A DNA stretch of 64,000 nt from Amycolatopsis australiensis (GTDB taxonomy: Bacteria; Actinomycetota; Actinomycetes; Mycobacteriales; Pseudonocardiaceae): the NCBI RefSeq assembly GCF_900119165.1, contig NZ_FPJG01000006.1, positions 8,992,001-9,056,000 of the forward strand, written 5' to 3'. How positions within the stretch are numbered: position 1 is the first letter of the stretch; every line of letters starts with the position of its first letter. The notes beneath the pieces are model-generated. The model did not search any database, had not been told where the DNA came from, and saw nothing but the letters and a program-made list of their open reading frames with translations. The position numbers and the translations under genes were made by a program. Below, piece after piece: positions 14,687-22,627 of the stretch.

Positions 14687-15904
14687 CTACTCGGTCGGGG
14701 ACGGGTGCTTTCGTCCTCGGGCCTGCGACCCGAGGAGCGTGGGGGTGACGACGCCGAAGACGTCCTCACGGGTGGTGGCCAGCGCGGACTGCAGCGCGCC
14801 GGCGCGCACGGCGTTGCCCTGCACCGACGCACAGCCGACGGGCGTGCGCGGCAGGACCAGTTCGTGCAGCTTCTCCTGGACGAGGGCGGCGAAGTTCTCG
14901 CCGCCGGCGCGGCTGGTGTCGCCGCAGAGGAGCACGAGCTGCGGGTCGGCGACCGCGACGAGGTTGGCCACTCCCCCGGCCACGCGCTTCGCGAGGTCGT
15001 CCAGGAACGAGTGCTGTTTCCCCGCCTTCGCCACGGCGTCCCACGCGGTCTCGGCTTCGATGCCGTGCGCGGCGGCGAGCCGGCAGATGGCGGGCGAGTC
15101 GACGAGGTTGCCGAACCGGGCGCCGGCCGCAGGCCAGACGTCCCCGGTGTCCACTGTGGCCGGATCGGGCACGCGCATCCAGTCGATCTCGCCGCCCCCG
15201 CCGGTGGCCCCGCGCAGCAGCCGGCGTCCGATGACGACGGCACCGCCGACGCCTTCGGACAGCCACACCATGACGAAGTCGTCGACGTCCTGCGCCTTGC
15301 CGACGGTCATCTCCTCGACGGCGACGAGGTTGACGTCGTTTTCGATGTGGACGTCGACGCCGAGCTCGTCGGACAGCTTCTGCGGGACGTCGAAGCCGAG
15401 CCAGCCGGGGATGTGCGGAGCGGAGGAGAGCAGGCCGGTCCGCGGATCGAACGCCCCCTGCGCGCCGATCACGACGTGGGCCAGGTCTTCTCTTTTGATT
15501 CCGGCTGCTTCGGCGACCTGGCTCAGGGCTTCGCCGAAGGTCCCGACGACGTCGGCGCCTTCGTGCACGGGCAGCGGAGTCCGGTATTCGGCGAGCACGA
15601 CCCCGGCGACATCGGCGACGACGAAGTCGGCGACGTGCGGGGTCAGGTCGACGGCGGCGACGAAGGCGAGGGCGCCGTTCGCGGCCCAGAGCTGGGCGCG
15701 GGGGCCGCGTCCGCCACCGCGGACACCGGCCTTGACCACCAGGTTGTCCTGTTCGAGCCGAGTGAGCAGCTGCGCGGTGGCGGGTTTGGACAGTCCGATG
15801 GCGAGCTCCAGCTCGGCGCGGGTCAGCGGGCCTTCCCGGAGGAGGACCTCGATGGCCGCGCGATCGTTGATCTCGCGCAGCATCCGCGGGCTACCGGCTC
15901 GCAC
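14687..15904 (-). CDS. ROK-family transcriptional regulator
   Basis: A 405-residue ROK protein. An N-terminal winged helix (LTRAELELAIGLSKPATAQLLTRLEQ) is followed by a ROK sugar-kinase-like domain with an IGAQGAFDPRTG segment and GVGGAVVIG. The CxCGxxGC zinc motif typical of NagC/Mlc-type proteins is missing after GEIDW; the region is replaced by a longer Asp/Pro/Ala stretch. It likely controls the downstream importer-hydrolase-kinase genes in response to a sugar. Start GTG 15904, placed next to an AT-rich operator-like site. Confidence 0.88.
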   Translation of the reverse strand: MRAGSPRMLREINDRAAIEVLLREGPLTRAELELAIGLSKPATAQLLTRLEQDNLVVKAGVRGGGRGPRAQLWAANGALAFVAAVDLTPHVADFVVADVAGVVLAEYRTPLPVHEGADVVGTFGEALSQVAEAAGIKREDLAHVVIGAQGAFDPRTGLLSSAPHIPGWLGFDVPQKLSDELGVDVHIENDVNLVAVEEMTVGKAQDVDDFVMVWLSEGVGGAVVIGRRLLRGATGGGGEIDWMRVPDPATVDTGDVWPAAGARFGNLVDSPAICRLAAAHGIEAETAWDAVAKAGKQHSFLDDLAKRVAGGVANLVAVADPQLVLLCGDTSRAGGENFAALVQEKLHELVLPRTPVGCASVQGNAVRAGALQSALATTREDVFGVVTPTLLGSQARGRKHPSPTE

Positions 15905-15918
15905 TTCGTTCGACTCCC

Positions 15919-15940
15919 GACTTAATTAGGATACTTTACA
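15919..15940 (-). promoter_or_regulatory. AT-rich operator candidate for the ROK regulator
   Basis: On the reverse strand this reads GTAAAGTATCCTAATTAAG, an unusually AT-rich island 15-36 bp before the ROK start. The AGTATCCTAATTAA part resembles one half of ROK-family operators (AAGTTTCCTAAC-like) as I remember them. The other half is weak. Confidence 0.45.
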
Positions 15941-16062
15941 GACGGTTTCCGGGGACTGTAGTGAGCCGGAGCACAGCCGTCAACGGTCTCTTGAAACGGC
16001 CGGGTAACGCTTGCCGGCCGCTGCGCCACTCGGCCCCGACGTGCACACGGCGCAACGAGAAC

Positions 16063-16085
16063 GGCCCCGGCGGGTAGCCGGGGCC
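16063..16085 (-). terminator. terminator of the hypothetical gene
   Basis: GGCCCCGGC and GCCGGGGCC form a perfect 9-bp stem with a 5-nt loop, 27 bp past the stop of the reverse-strand gene ending at 16113. The rest of the 208 bp between that stop and the ROK start shows only the AT-rich operator candidate. Confidence 0.6.
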
Positions 16086-16112
16086 GGTTGGTCACGTCTC
16101 GTGGCAGGTCGC

Positions 16113-17129
16113 TTACGCAGACGTCTCGCGTGCCACCCGGACCTCGCGGCCAGGCAGGCCGAACTGCTTCGTCAGCCACTCCTTGGCCTGGTCCGACACA
16201 TAGCCCTGAACATCGTCGGCCAGCGGTTCAACGGCGTGCTCCCGGACTTCCTCGTGCTTCTCCGGCGCCGGGCAGGTGAAGACGGCAAGCATGCGGATGT
16301 TCCGTAGAAGCTCTTCGCTGGTCAGCACGGCAAGCAGCGGCGAGTGGGCGACGGTGGCAGCCTTGAACGCCGCCCATGCCTTGTCCACGATGATGCCCAC
16401 CACGTACTTGGTGAGCAGGGGCCGTTTTCCGCTCCGGCTCGATCGGTGGATCGTCTTGACGATGATCTTCTTGGCCCGGTCGGGGATCTCGTCGAATGCC
16501 TTGCCGAACTTCTCCAAGACCCGCACGAAACCGATGAACAGGTCGCACCAGCCGTGATCGGCGAGTTCCAACCGGATCTCCCGGACTTCCGCCGGGCTGC
16601 CCGGAAGGTCCTCGACGACGTCCTGCCAGATTCCTTCCGTCATCGCACTCGCGAAGGCGTTCACTTGAGCCAGCGCAGCCGGTCTGTCCGGTTGTTCTCC
16701 GTGTGCCGCCGATGGCCCAGCGTCCACCGACGCCACTTCGGGGGCCGGAGCACCAGAAGTGCTTTCCTCCGTCATGGACTGCGAATCATCGGACGAAGCT
16801 CCCGGCGCGGCTTCGGGTCCGCGGCGCTGCCTCGGCAGCTCCACCGATCCGTCCTTCTCGCGGGCCAGCCACACGGCGCAGTCGATCCGCACCAGATCCA
16901 TGACCACTTCACCGGCTCGGCTACCGAGCCTCGTCCCGCGTTTCGCGGACCACCATTCCGTCAACTTCCCGAGAATGGAGCTCCGTCTCTCGACGCGGAC
17001 CTGTTCCGGCTCGCGAGCGAACTCGACCCAGCCTTTCCAGCCGTGCTGGGAACCCCCGCAATTGCCACACCTGCAGACGTGCCCCTTGGCTTTCTCACAA
17101 CTCGCCGGATGCTTACCGGTCGACACCAT
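16113..17129 (-). CDS. hypothetical protein with N-terminal Cys/His cluster
   Basis: A 338-residue protein I do not recognise. Near residues 10-30 it has C-x6-H-x-C-x-C-x2-C followed by GGSQHGW, a compact candidate zinc-binding cluster. The middle (~90-150) is a low-complexity linker rich in Ser, Ala, Pro and Glu. The C-terminal ~180 residues look helical and charged (FGKAFDEIPDRAKKIIVKTIHR). There is no signal peptide or clear TM. ATG 17129 has GAGGGG 7 nt upstream, so I prefer it to earlier in-frame starts. Its codon usage looks less extreme in GC than its neighbours, consistent with accessory DNA. Confidence 0.65.
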   Translation of the reverse strand: MVSTGKHPASCEKAKGHVCRCGNCGGSQHGWKGWVEFAREPEQVRVERRSSILGKLTEWWSAKRGTRLGSRAGEVVMDLVRIDCAVWLAREKDGSVELPRQRRGPEAAPGASSDDSQSMTEESTSGAPAPEVASVDAGPSAAHGEQPDRPAALAQVNAFASAMTEGIWQDVVEDLPGSPAEVREIRLELADHGWCDLFIGFVRVLEKFGKAFDEIPDRAKKIIVKTIHRSSRSGKRPLLTKYVVGIIVDKAWAAFKAATVAHSPLLAVLTSEELLRNIRMLAVFTCPAPEKHEEVREHAVEPLADDVQGYVSDQAKEWLTKQFGLPGREVRVARETSA

Positions 17130-17304
17130 CGACTGGCCCCTCGTTCGACAACCCGCCCAGCTCGATCTTCCGAGCCGGCGCGCAGGCGACATACCGCCAC
17201 GCTGGTAGTCGACTGATTGCCGTAAGTGAGGAGGTTTGGCCTCAGGAATCCCTGATGTCACTCCAGCCGCAAGCGTTCCGATCGACCGCGAACGTTCGGG
17301 TGAA

Positions 17305-17336
17305 GCGGGGGCGCACCATCCGATGCGTACCCCCGC
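17305..17336 (-). terminator. terminator after nudC
   Basis: GCGGGGGCGCA pairs with TGCG-(TA)-CCCCCGC, an 11-bp stem with a 2-nt bulge, just after the nudC stop. The remaining ~175 bp up to the hypothetical gene's start contains only a weak 5-bp repeat (TCAGG/CCTGA) that I do not interpret. Confidence 0.65.
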
Positions 17337-17339
17337 CAC

Positions 17340-18356
17340 TCACTCCTCCGCGTCCGCCCAGGCTTTGAGCATCACGCGGGCGATGGACGAGTTCCCCGGC
17401 AGGATGATCTCCGCCTTGCCGTCCGCGATCGGTGTCGGGCGGGCGCCTGACCGGGACGAGCTGTTCTCGAACGCCTGCCGCACCTCTGCCCGCGAAACCC
17501 ACAGCGCCTCTTCGATCTCGCCGTCCGCCGGGATCAGGGGCAACGATCGGTCCGCGCGGGCCGTGAACCCCAGCATGATCGACCGCGGGAACGGCCACGG
17601 CTGGCTGCCCAGGTACCGCACGTCCGACACCGCCGCGCCCACCTCTTCGCGGATCTCGCGGACCACGCAGGCCTCCAGGGACTCGCCCGCCTCCACGAAG
17701 CCCGCCAGTACCGAATACCGGCCCGCCGGCCAGATCGGCTGGCGGGCCAGCAGCACGTGCGACCCGTTGGTGCCCTCCAGCGAGTGGACCAGGCAGATCA
17801 CCGCCGGGTCCGTCCGCGGGTACTCCTCGCGGCCGCAGCCCGTGCACTTGCTCGCCCAGCCGAACTGGATCAGCTCCGTCGGGTTTCCGCAGCGCGTGCA
17901 GAACTTGGCCTGACGCCGCCAGAACCGCAGCGCTTGTGCCGTCGTGAACAGCCCCGCCGACGTGTCGTCCAGCAGGTCGCCGTACCCGCGCAGCTCGACC
18001 CAGACCTCGCCGCCGGCGCGCGGGACCTCCTCGACGAAGCCCCAGCTGCCCGCCATCTGCACCGTGTCGGCTTCGCCGGACGGCCCGCCCGGCAGCGACC
18101 AGTAGTCGACGTCCTGCCACTCGCCCAGGAACACCGCGTCCGACGGCGGCGCGGTGCCGAAGTCGACGGCCTTGCGGAACGCCAGCACGGCCGAACCCTC
18201 GACGACCGGCGTGCGGCCCTGGTCGTCGAGCAGCACGACCCGGGCGTCGGCCCAGCGCGACATCAGGCGGGACGGGTTGGTGCGCAAGCCTTCCTGACGG
18301 TCCACTGTGGACCGAGACAGCGTCGGCAGGGCACCGAGGGTGAACGGGACGGACAT
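17340..18356 (-). CDS. nudC: NAD(+)/NADH pyrophosphatase (Nudix)
   Basis: A 338-residue NudC. It has a zinc ribbon with Cys153, Cys156, Cys171 and Cys174, the Nudix box from Gly219 to Gly240 (GX5EX5...REIREEVG) and the NudC-specific SQPWPFPRS at 251-259. It cleaves NADH to NMNH and AMP and in bacteria can remove NAD caps from RNA. Start ATG 18356 shares one base with the stop of the upstream M16 gene (TGATG), so it is probably the last gene of that operon. Confidence 0.95.
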   Translation of the reverse strand: MSVPFTLGALPTLSRSTVDRQEGLRTNPSRLMSRWADARVVLLDDQGRTPVVEGSAVLAFRKAVDFGTAPPSDAVFLGEWQDVDYWSLPGGPSGEADTVQMAGSWGFVEEVPRAGGEVWVELRGYGDLLDDTSAGLFTTAQALRFWRRQAKFCTRCGNPTELIQFGWASKCTGCGREEYPRTDPAVICLVHSLEGTNGSHVLLARQPIWPAGRYSVLAGFVEAGESLEACVVREIREEVGAAVSDVRYLGSQPWPFPRSIMLGFTARADRSLPLIPADGEIEEALWVSRAEVRQAFENSSSRSGARPTPIADGKAEIILPGNSSIARVMLKAWADAEE

Positions 18357-19735
18357 CAGGCCGGCTCGCCCACGACGACGTCGCCGAGCGCCAGGAGCTT
18401 GCGCTCCAGGACCGCCGCGTCGCCGACCACCACGCCCGTGAACCGCTTGGGGGCGAAGAACTTCAGCGCCGCTTCAGCCACCTCGTCGGCCGTCACCGCC
18501 GCCACCCGCGCCGGGTGCTCGTTCAGCCACTCCAGACCCAGCCCGGTCGAGGCCAGCGCCAGCACCTGACCGGCCAGCCCGGACTGCGACGACGTCGAGG
18601 TCAGCAGCGAGCCGATCGCGTACTGCCGCACCGACTCCAGCTCGTCGCCGGACGGCGGGACCTGGCCGAGGCGGCCCAGCTCGTAGCGCGTCTCCAGCAG
18701 CGCCGGCGCGGTCGCCTCCGTCGCGGTGTCCGCGTCCACGTTCACCACCGCGGTGCCGTCGGTGAACTCGAACCCGGAGTGCGCGGAGTACGTGTACCCC
18801 TTGTTCTCGCGGATGTTCTCCACCAGCCGCGACGAGAAGTACCCGCCGAAGGCCAGGTTCGCCAGCTGCAGCGCCGCGTAACCCGGGTCGGTGCGCGGCA
18901 CGGTCTGCGCCGAGAGCCGGATCTGCGACTGCACCGCGCCCGCCCGCGGCACCAGCCGCACGCTCGGCCCGGTCAGCTCCGGCAACGGCGGCAGCCGCAC
19001 GGCGGAGCGGTCCGACGCCCAGCCGCCGAGCACCTTCTCCAGGTCGCCGACGACGCCGTCGGGGTCGATGTCACCGACCAGCACCAGCACCGAACCGCGC
19101 GGCAGCACCGACGCCCGGTGCAGCGCGCGGACCTGCTCGGGTGTCACGACCGCGACGTCTTCGGCACGCGGCACCTCGCGGGTGGCGGGGTGGTCGCCGT
19201 AGCGGTGCTTCTGCAGGGCCTCCCGGGCGATCGTGCGCGGCTGGGTGCGCGAGACGGCGATGCGCTCGACCAGCCTCTCCTTCTCGCGCGCGATCTCGTC
19301 GTCGGCGTACGTCGCCCCGGTGAGGACGTCGCCGAGGACGTCGAGGAACGTCGGCAGCTTCTCGGCGAGCGCGGACCCGGTCAGCACCAGGCGTTCCGGG
19401 TCGACGCCGGCGCCGATGTCGCCGCCGATGAGCGCCAGCTCGGCGTCGATCTCGATGCGGTCGCGCCGGGCCGTGCCGGTCATGAGCGTCTCGGCGAGCA
19501 CCTCGGCCGTCGCCGGGTGGAGCGCGTCTTCGCCCGCGAACGGGATCCACAGCCGGGCCTCGACCATCGGCACCGTCGCCTTGCGCACGGCCAGCACGCG
19601 CAGGCCGTTCGCCAGCTCGGTGTCCACATGGGACAGGTCGGCGGCGGCCCGCTGCTCGCCGAGCGGCGGCAGCGGCCGCGGCCCCCGCGTGGTGCGGCCG
19701 ATCTCCTCGGCGCTGCGGTGCGTTGCAGAAGTCAC
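18356..19735 (-). CDS. M16 peptidase-like protein, non-catalytic subunit
   Basis: A 459-residue M16/insulinase-family protein. The inverted zinc motif HxxEH is absent from the expected place (FAGEDALHPATAEVLAETLM), but the late FGGYFSSRLVENIRENKGYTYS block, the substrate-binding R/Y motif of M16B, is intact. This is the pattern of the inactive partner in two-subunit M16B proteases. The GTG start overlaps the stop of the HxxEH-bearing partner as GTGA, which fits a 1:1 heterodimer. Confidence 0.88.
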   Translation of the reverse strand: MTSATHRSAEEIGRTTRGPRPLPPLGEQRAAADLSHVDTELANGLRVLAVRKATVPMVEARLWIPFAGEDALHPATAEVLAETLMTGTARRDRIEIDAELALIGGDIGAGVDPERLVLTGSALAEKLPTFLDVLGDVLTGATYADDEIAREKERLVERIAVSRTQPRTIAREALQKHRYGDHPATREVPRAEDVAVVTPEQVRALHRASVLPRGSVLVLVGDIDPDGVVGDLEKVLGGWASDRSAVRLPPLPELTGPSVRLVPRAGAVQSQIRLSAQTVPRTDPGYAALQLANLAFGGYFSSRLVENIRENKGYTYSAHSGFEFTDGTAVVNVDADTATEATAPALLETRYELGRLGQVPPSGDELESVRQYAIGSLLTSTSSQSGLAGQVLALASTGLGLEWLNEHPARVAAVTADEVAEAALKFFAPKRFTGVVVGDAAVLERKLLALGDVVVGEPA

Positions 19736-21024
19736 TGCTCGTTGGTCCCTTCCGAAGCGGGCTTGACCACCAGGACGGCGCGCGCGTCGGGGCGCAGCGC
19801 CTTCGCCGCCGCCGAGACGGCTTCCGCGGTGACGGCGGACATCCGGTCCGCGAGCTTGTAGACCAGCGACGCGTCGCCGTAGAGCAGCTCGAACGAGCCG
19901 AGGGCCAGCGTCCGGGACACCAGCCTGTCGTGCTCGGAGTGCAGGCTCGCGGTCCAGCGCGCGGTGACCTTGCGCAGCTCTTCCTCGCTCGGCGGGGTCT
20001 CGGCGAGCTTCTCCAGCTCGTCGTCCAGCGCGGCGAGCACGCGCTCGCGCGGCACCTCGTGCGGGTGGATCAGGGTGATGGTGAACGTGTCGGGGTCGCG
20101 CGCCTCGAACGGGCCGAACAACCCGGCGCCGGCGCCGATGTCGACGACCAGTGGCTCGCGGTGCACCAGCCGCTGCTGCAGGCGGGAGCCGTCGCCGTCG
20201 GTCAGGACGCCGGCCAGCACGAGGTAGGCCAGGTAACCGTCGACGTCGTTGATCGGGTCGGGCATCCGGTAGCCGATGCCGAGCGCGGGCAGCGGCGCGT
20301 GCGGGTCTTCGACCTCGCCGTGCAGCTCGCTGGTGGGCAGCGGCTCGGCGAACGACGGCCGCCGCGGCGCGGGCCGGTGCGGGACGTCGCCGAAGTGGTC
20401 CTCGATCAGCTTCTTGGCGTTCCCGACCTCGAAGTCGCCCGCCACCGTGAGCACGGCATTGGCCGGCGAGTAGTAGGTGTCGAAGAACGCGGCGCAGTCG
20501 TCCACCGTGGCGCTTTCGAGGTCCTCGAAGCCGCCGTAGCCGTTGTGCGCGTTGGGGAACGTCGAGTAGAGCACCGGCGGCAGGGTGATCCACGGGAACC
20601 CGCCGTAGGGCCGGTTCAGCACGTTCAGCCGGATCTCTTCCTTGACGACGTCGATCTGGTTCGCCAGGTTCTCGGCGGTCAGCTTCGGCGCGCGCATCCG
20701 GTCGGCCTCGAGGAACAGCGCGCGCTCCAGCGCGGCGCTCGGCAGGACCTCGAAGTAGTCGGTGTAGTCCGGGTGGGTGGACCCGTTGAAGGTGCCGCCG
20801 CTGGACTGGACGTGCCGGAAGTGCGCGAGTTTCTCCAGGCTTTCCGAGCCCTGGAACATCAGGTGCTCGAAGAGGTGCGCGAAACCGGTGCGCCCCTCCG
20901 GCTCGGAGCGGAAACCCACGTCGTAGTGCACGCTGACGCCGACCACCGGCGCGGTCGCGTCGGGTGCCAGTACCACGCGCAGACCGTTGTCGAGGGTGTA
21001 TCGGACGAGCTCGGGATCGGCCAT
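19732..21024 (-). CDS. M16B zinc peptidase, catalytic subunit
   Basis: A 430-residue M16 peptidase with the inverted motif HLFEH near residue 45, preceded by GRTGFA, and a downstream Glu-rich helix supplying the third zinc ligand. No signal peptide, so cytoplasmic. With the overlapping downstream gene it should form a two-chain chamber that cleaves unfolded peptides. Start ATG 21024, 9 bp after the stop of the DUF2207 gene and ~40 bp after a conserved hairpin repeat. Confidence 0.9.
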   Translation of the reverse strand: MADPELVRYTLDNGLRVVLAPDATAPVVGVSVHYDVGFRSEPEGRTGFAHLFEHLMFQGSESLEKLAHFRHVQSSGGTFNGSTHPDYTDYFEVLPSAALERALFLEADRMRAPKLTAENLANQIDVVKEEIRLNVLNRPYGGFPWITLPPVLYSTFPNAHNGYGGFEDLESATVDDCAAFFDTYYSPANAVLTVAGDFEVGNAKKLIEDHFGDVPHRPAPRRPSFAEPLPTSELHGEVEDPHAPLPALGIGYRMPDPINDVDGYLAYLVLAGVLTDGDGSRLQQRLVHREPLVVDIGAGAGLFGPFEARDPDTFTITLIHPHEVPRERVLAALDDELEKLAETPPSEEELRKVTARWTASLHSEHDRLVSRTLALGSFELLYGDASLVYKLADRMSAVTAEAVSAAAKALRPDARAVLVVKPASEGTNEQ

Positions 21025-21033
21025 GGCCCCACC

Positions 21034-22626
21034 CTACGACGCCCCCGCGGTTCCCGGCGTCCCGGCTCGTGAGTGAGAAACAGTGTGCTGACCCTGTTTC
21101 TCACGCACGAGGTCGCGGAGGTGGCCGCGGCGGGTCGTGGCCAGGGCTCCGGTCAGCTGGATCGCGAAGGATCCGGCCTGGTCAGGGGTGGTGTCGCCGT
21201 CGTGCCAGTAGATCGGCGGCGGGTGCCGGACGGCGTCGAACGCGGCGACCCACGGGCCCAGTTCACCCAGAGCGAGCGCGTACGGCAGACCCCGCGAGAA
21301 GACCAGCTCACGCTGCGGCTTCGTCAGGTCCTTGGGCCTGGCGGACGCCAGCCCGGCCGCGACGCCGCGGAGGCGCCGCGCCACGCCCGTGCCCGCCCGC
21401 CGCCGCTCGGGCAGCAGCGCCGAGCCCGCTGAGACGGCGACCCCGGCCAGCGTCAGGATGACGCCGAGCTGGGCGTACCCGGCGGTCAGCGCCAGCAGGA
21501 CGGTGAGGAACACCCCGTAGCAGGCGACCCGGATCCCGGCGCGACGCAGCCGTCCCGGACGGCGCAGCCAGCCACGGCCCACGAGGTCGGCGGTCAGTTC
21601 GGCCCGGGGCACCTCGACGTGCCGCTGCCGCAGTTCGGCGAGGGTCACCGAGTCCTCCGGCAGGACGGCGTCGAAGACGGCACGCTCGAAGGCCGTGAGG
21701 TGCTCGTCGGGCGGGTTGCGGCGGGTCAGCCGGGTGCCCTCGCTCACCCAGACGTAGTTGCGGACGGCGAGGTCCAGCACGGTAGCGGCGAGGTCGGCGG
21801 GACCGGCGCGCCCGTGCAGCAGGACTCCGGCGTGCCCCGGCAGCACGCCGTCCGGGGACGCGAACTCGCCGTTGCCGGCGAGCAGGCCGGCCTTCGGCGG
21901 GTCGCCGGTGTCACGGCGGCGGGCGAACCCGGCGAACGCGGCCGCGGCCAGCAGGAACGCGCCGAAGGCCGCCCAGGCCCAGGCAACCGGGGCGGTGAGG
22001 ACGAACGCGCCGGCGAGGGTCTTCGCCGGGACCAGCACCGCGTTCGCGGGGACCGTGCCGCCGGGCAGCTCGACGGTCGCGGTCATCCGGTCGCCTGCGG
22101 CGAGGTTCTGCTGGCTGAACCGGGTCAGGCCGGCGTGGTCGACCTGGGCGGCGCCGCACGGGAAGTCCGAGTCCGGCGGCCCGGCGAGGCAGTCGACGGC
22201 GGCCGGGATCCGCGGCGAGGCGAAGGAGGCCCGGATGAACTTGAGGTCGGTGCTCCAGCCGCCCGCCAGCTCCCACGTGACGCGGTTCCCGGCGACCGCA
22301 CCGTCCACTGTGTACCGGACGATCGACGTCCCGGACGTGAGGCGGACGGTGAACGCGTCCGGCCCGACCTGGGCGTTGCCGCTGCCTTCGACGACGACGT
22401 CGCGGATCGTGAAGAGCCGGTCGCGGTGGTGCGGCGCGGGGACCCGCAGCTGGACGCGGCGGTCCATCGTGACGCCCTCGGGGACCGAGACCGCTTCGAC
22501 GACCGACAGCGAGCCGTCGCGTTCGAGCTTGAGCTGGATCTCCGCGCTCTGCGGCACGGCCGGCAGCGGCGGCTGGTCCACGGGCGCCGCGGCCAGGAAG
22601 AGCGCCACTGCGGCGACCGCGAGCAC
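21034..22626 (-). CDS. DUF2207 membrane protein, copy 2
   Basis: A 530-residue protein: signal peptide or TM at the N-terminus, an extracytoplasmic beta-rich DUF2207 domain (~25-210), a TM helix at ~215-235, a cytoplasmic region with NPPDEHLTAFERAVFDAVLP and a second TM pair at ~365-400. Function unknown. It is a paralog of the gene ending 2 bp upstream, sharing the NPPDEHL-FERA block and the ELVFSR-LPYA block. The last ~20 codons (REKQGQHTVSHSRAG...) are encoded by an inserted hairpin repeat. Start GTG 22626. Confidence 0.8.
   Translation of the reverse strand: MLAVAAVALFLAAAPVDQPPLPAVPQSAEIQLKLERDGSLSVVEAVSVPEGVTMDRRVQLRVPAPHHRDRLFTIRDVVVEGSGNAQVGPDAFTVRLTSGTSIVRYTVDGAVAGNRVTWELAGGWSTDLKFIRASFASPRIPAAVDCLAGPPDSDFPCGAAQVDHAGLTRFSQQNLAAGDRMTATVELPGGTVPANAVLVPAKTLAGAFVLTAPVAWAWAAFGAFLLAAAAFAGFARRRDTGDPPKAGLLAGNGEFASPDGVLPGHAGVLLHGRAGPADLAATVLDLAVRNYVWVSEGTRLTRRNPPDEHLTAFERAVFDAVLPEDSVTLAELRQRHVEVPRAELTADLVGRGWLRRPGRLRRAGIRVACYGVFLTVLLALTAGYAQLGVILTLAGVAVSAGSALLPERRRAGTGVARRLRGVAAGLASARPKDLTKPQRELVFSRGLPYALALGELGPWVAAFDAVRHPPPIYWHDGDTTPDQAGSFAIQLTGALATTRRGHLRDLVREKQGQHTVSHSRAGTPGTAGAS
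21066..21111. repeat. 46-bp hairpin repeat, copy A
   Basis: CTCGTGAGTGAGAAACAG and CTGTTTCTCACGCACGAG form an 18-bp stem with one mismatch and a 10-nt loop TGTGCTGACC. A near-identical element occurs at 40580-40625; that one's loop, read on the opposite strand (TGTTCTAACC), matches 8 of 10 bases, so the two copies are inverted relative to each other. This copy lies in the 3' end of a coding region. Confidence 0.85.
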
Positions 22627-22627
22627 G

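Noticed and set aside
9208..15904. Missing ABC ATPase as evidence of a broken operon
   Set aside because: Actinobacterial sugar importers often share one ATPase encoded elsewhere; all genes here are intact with tight overlaps.
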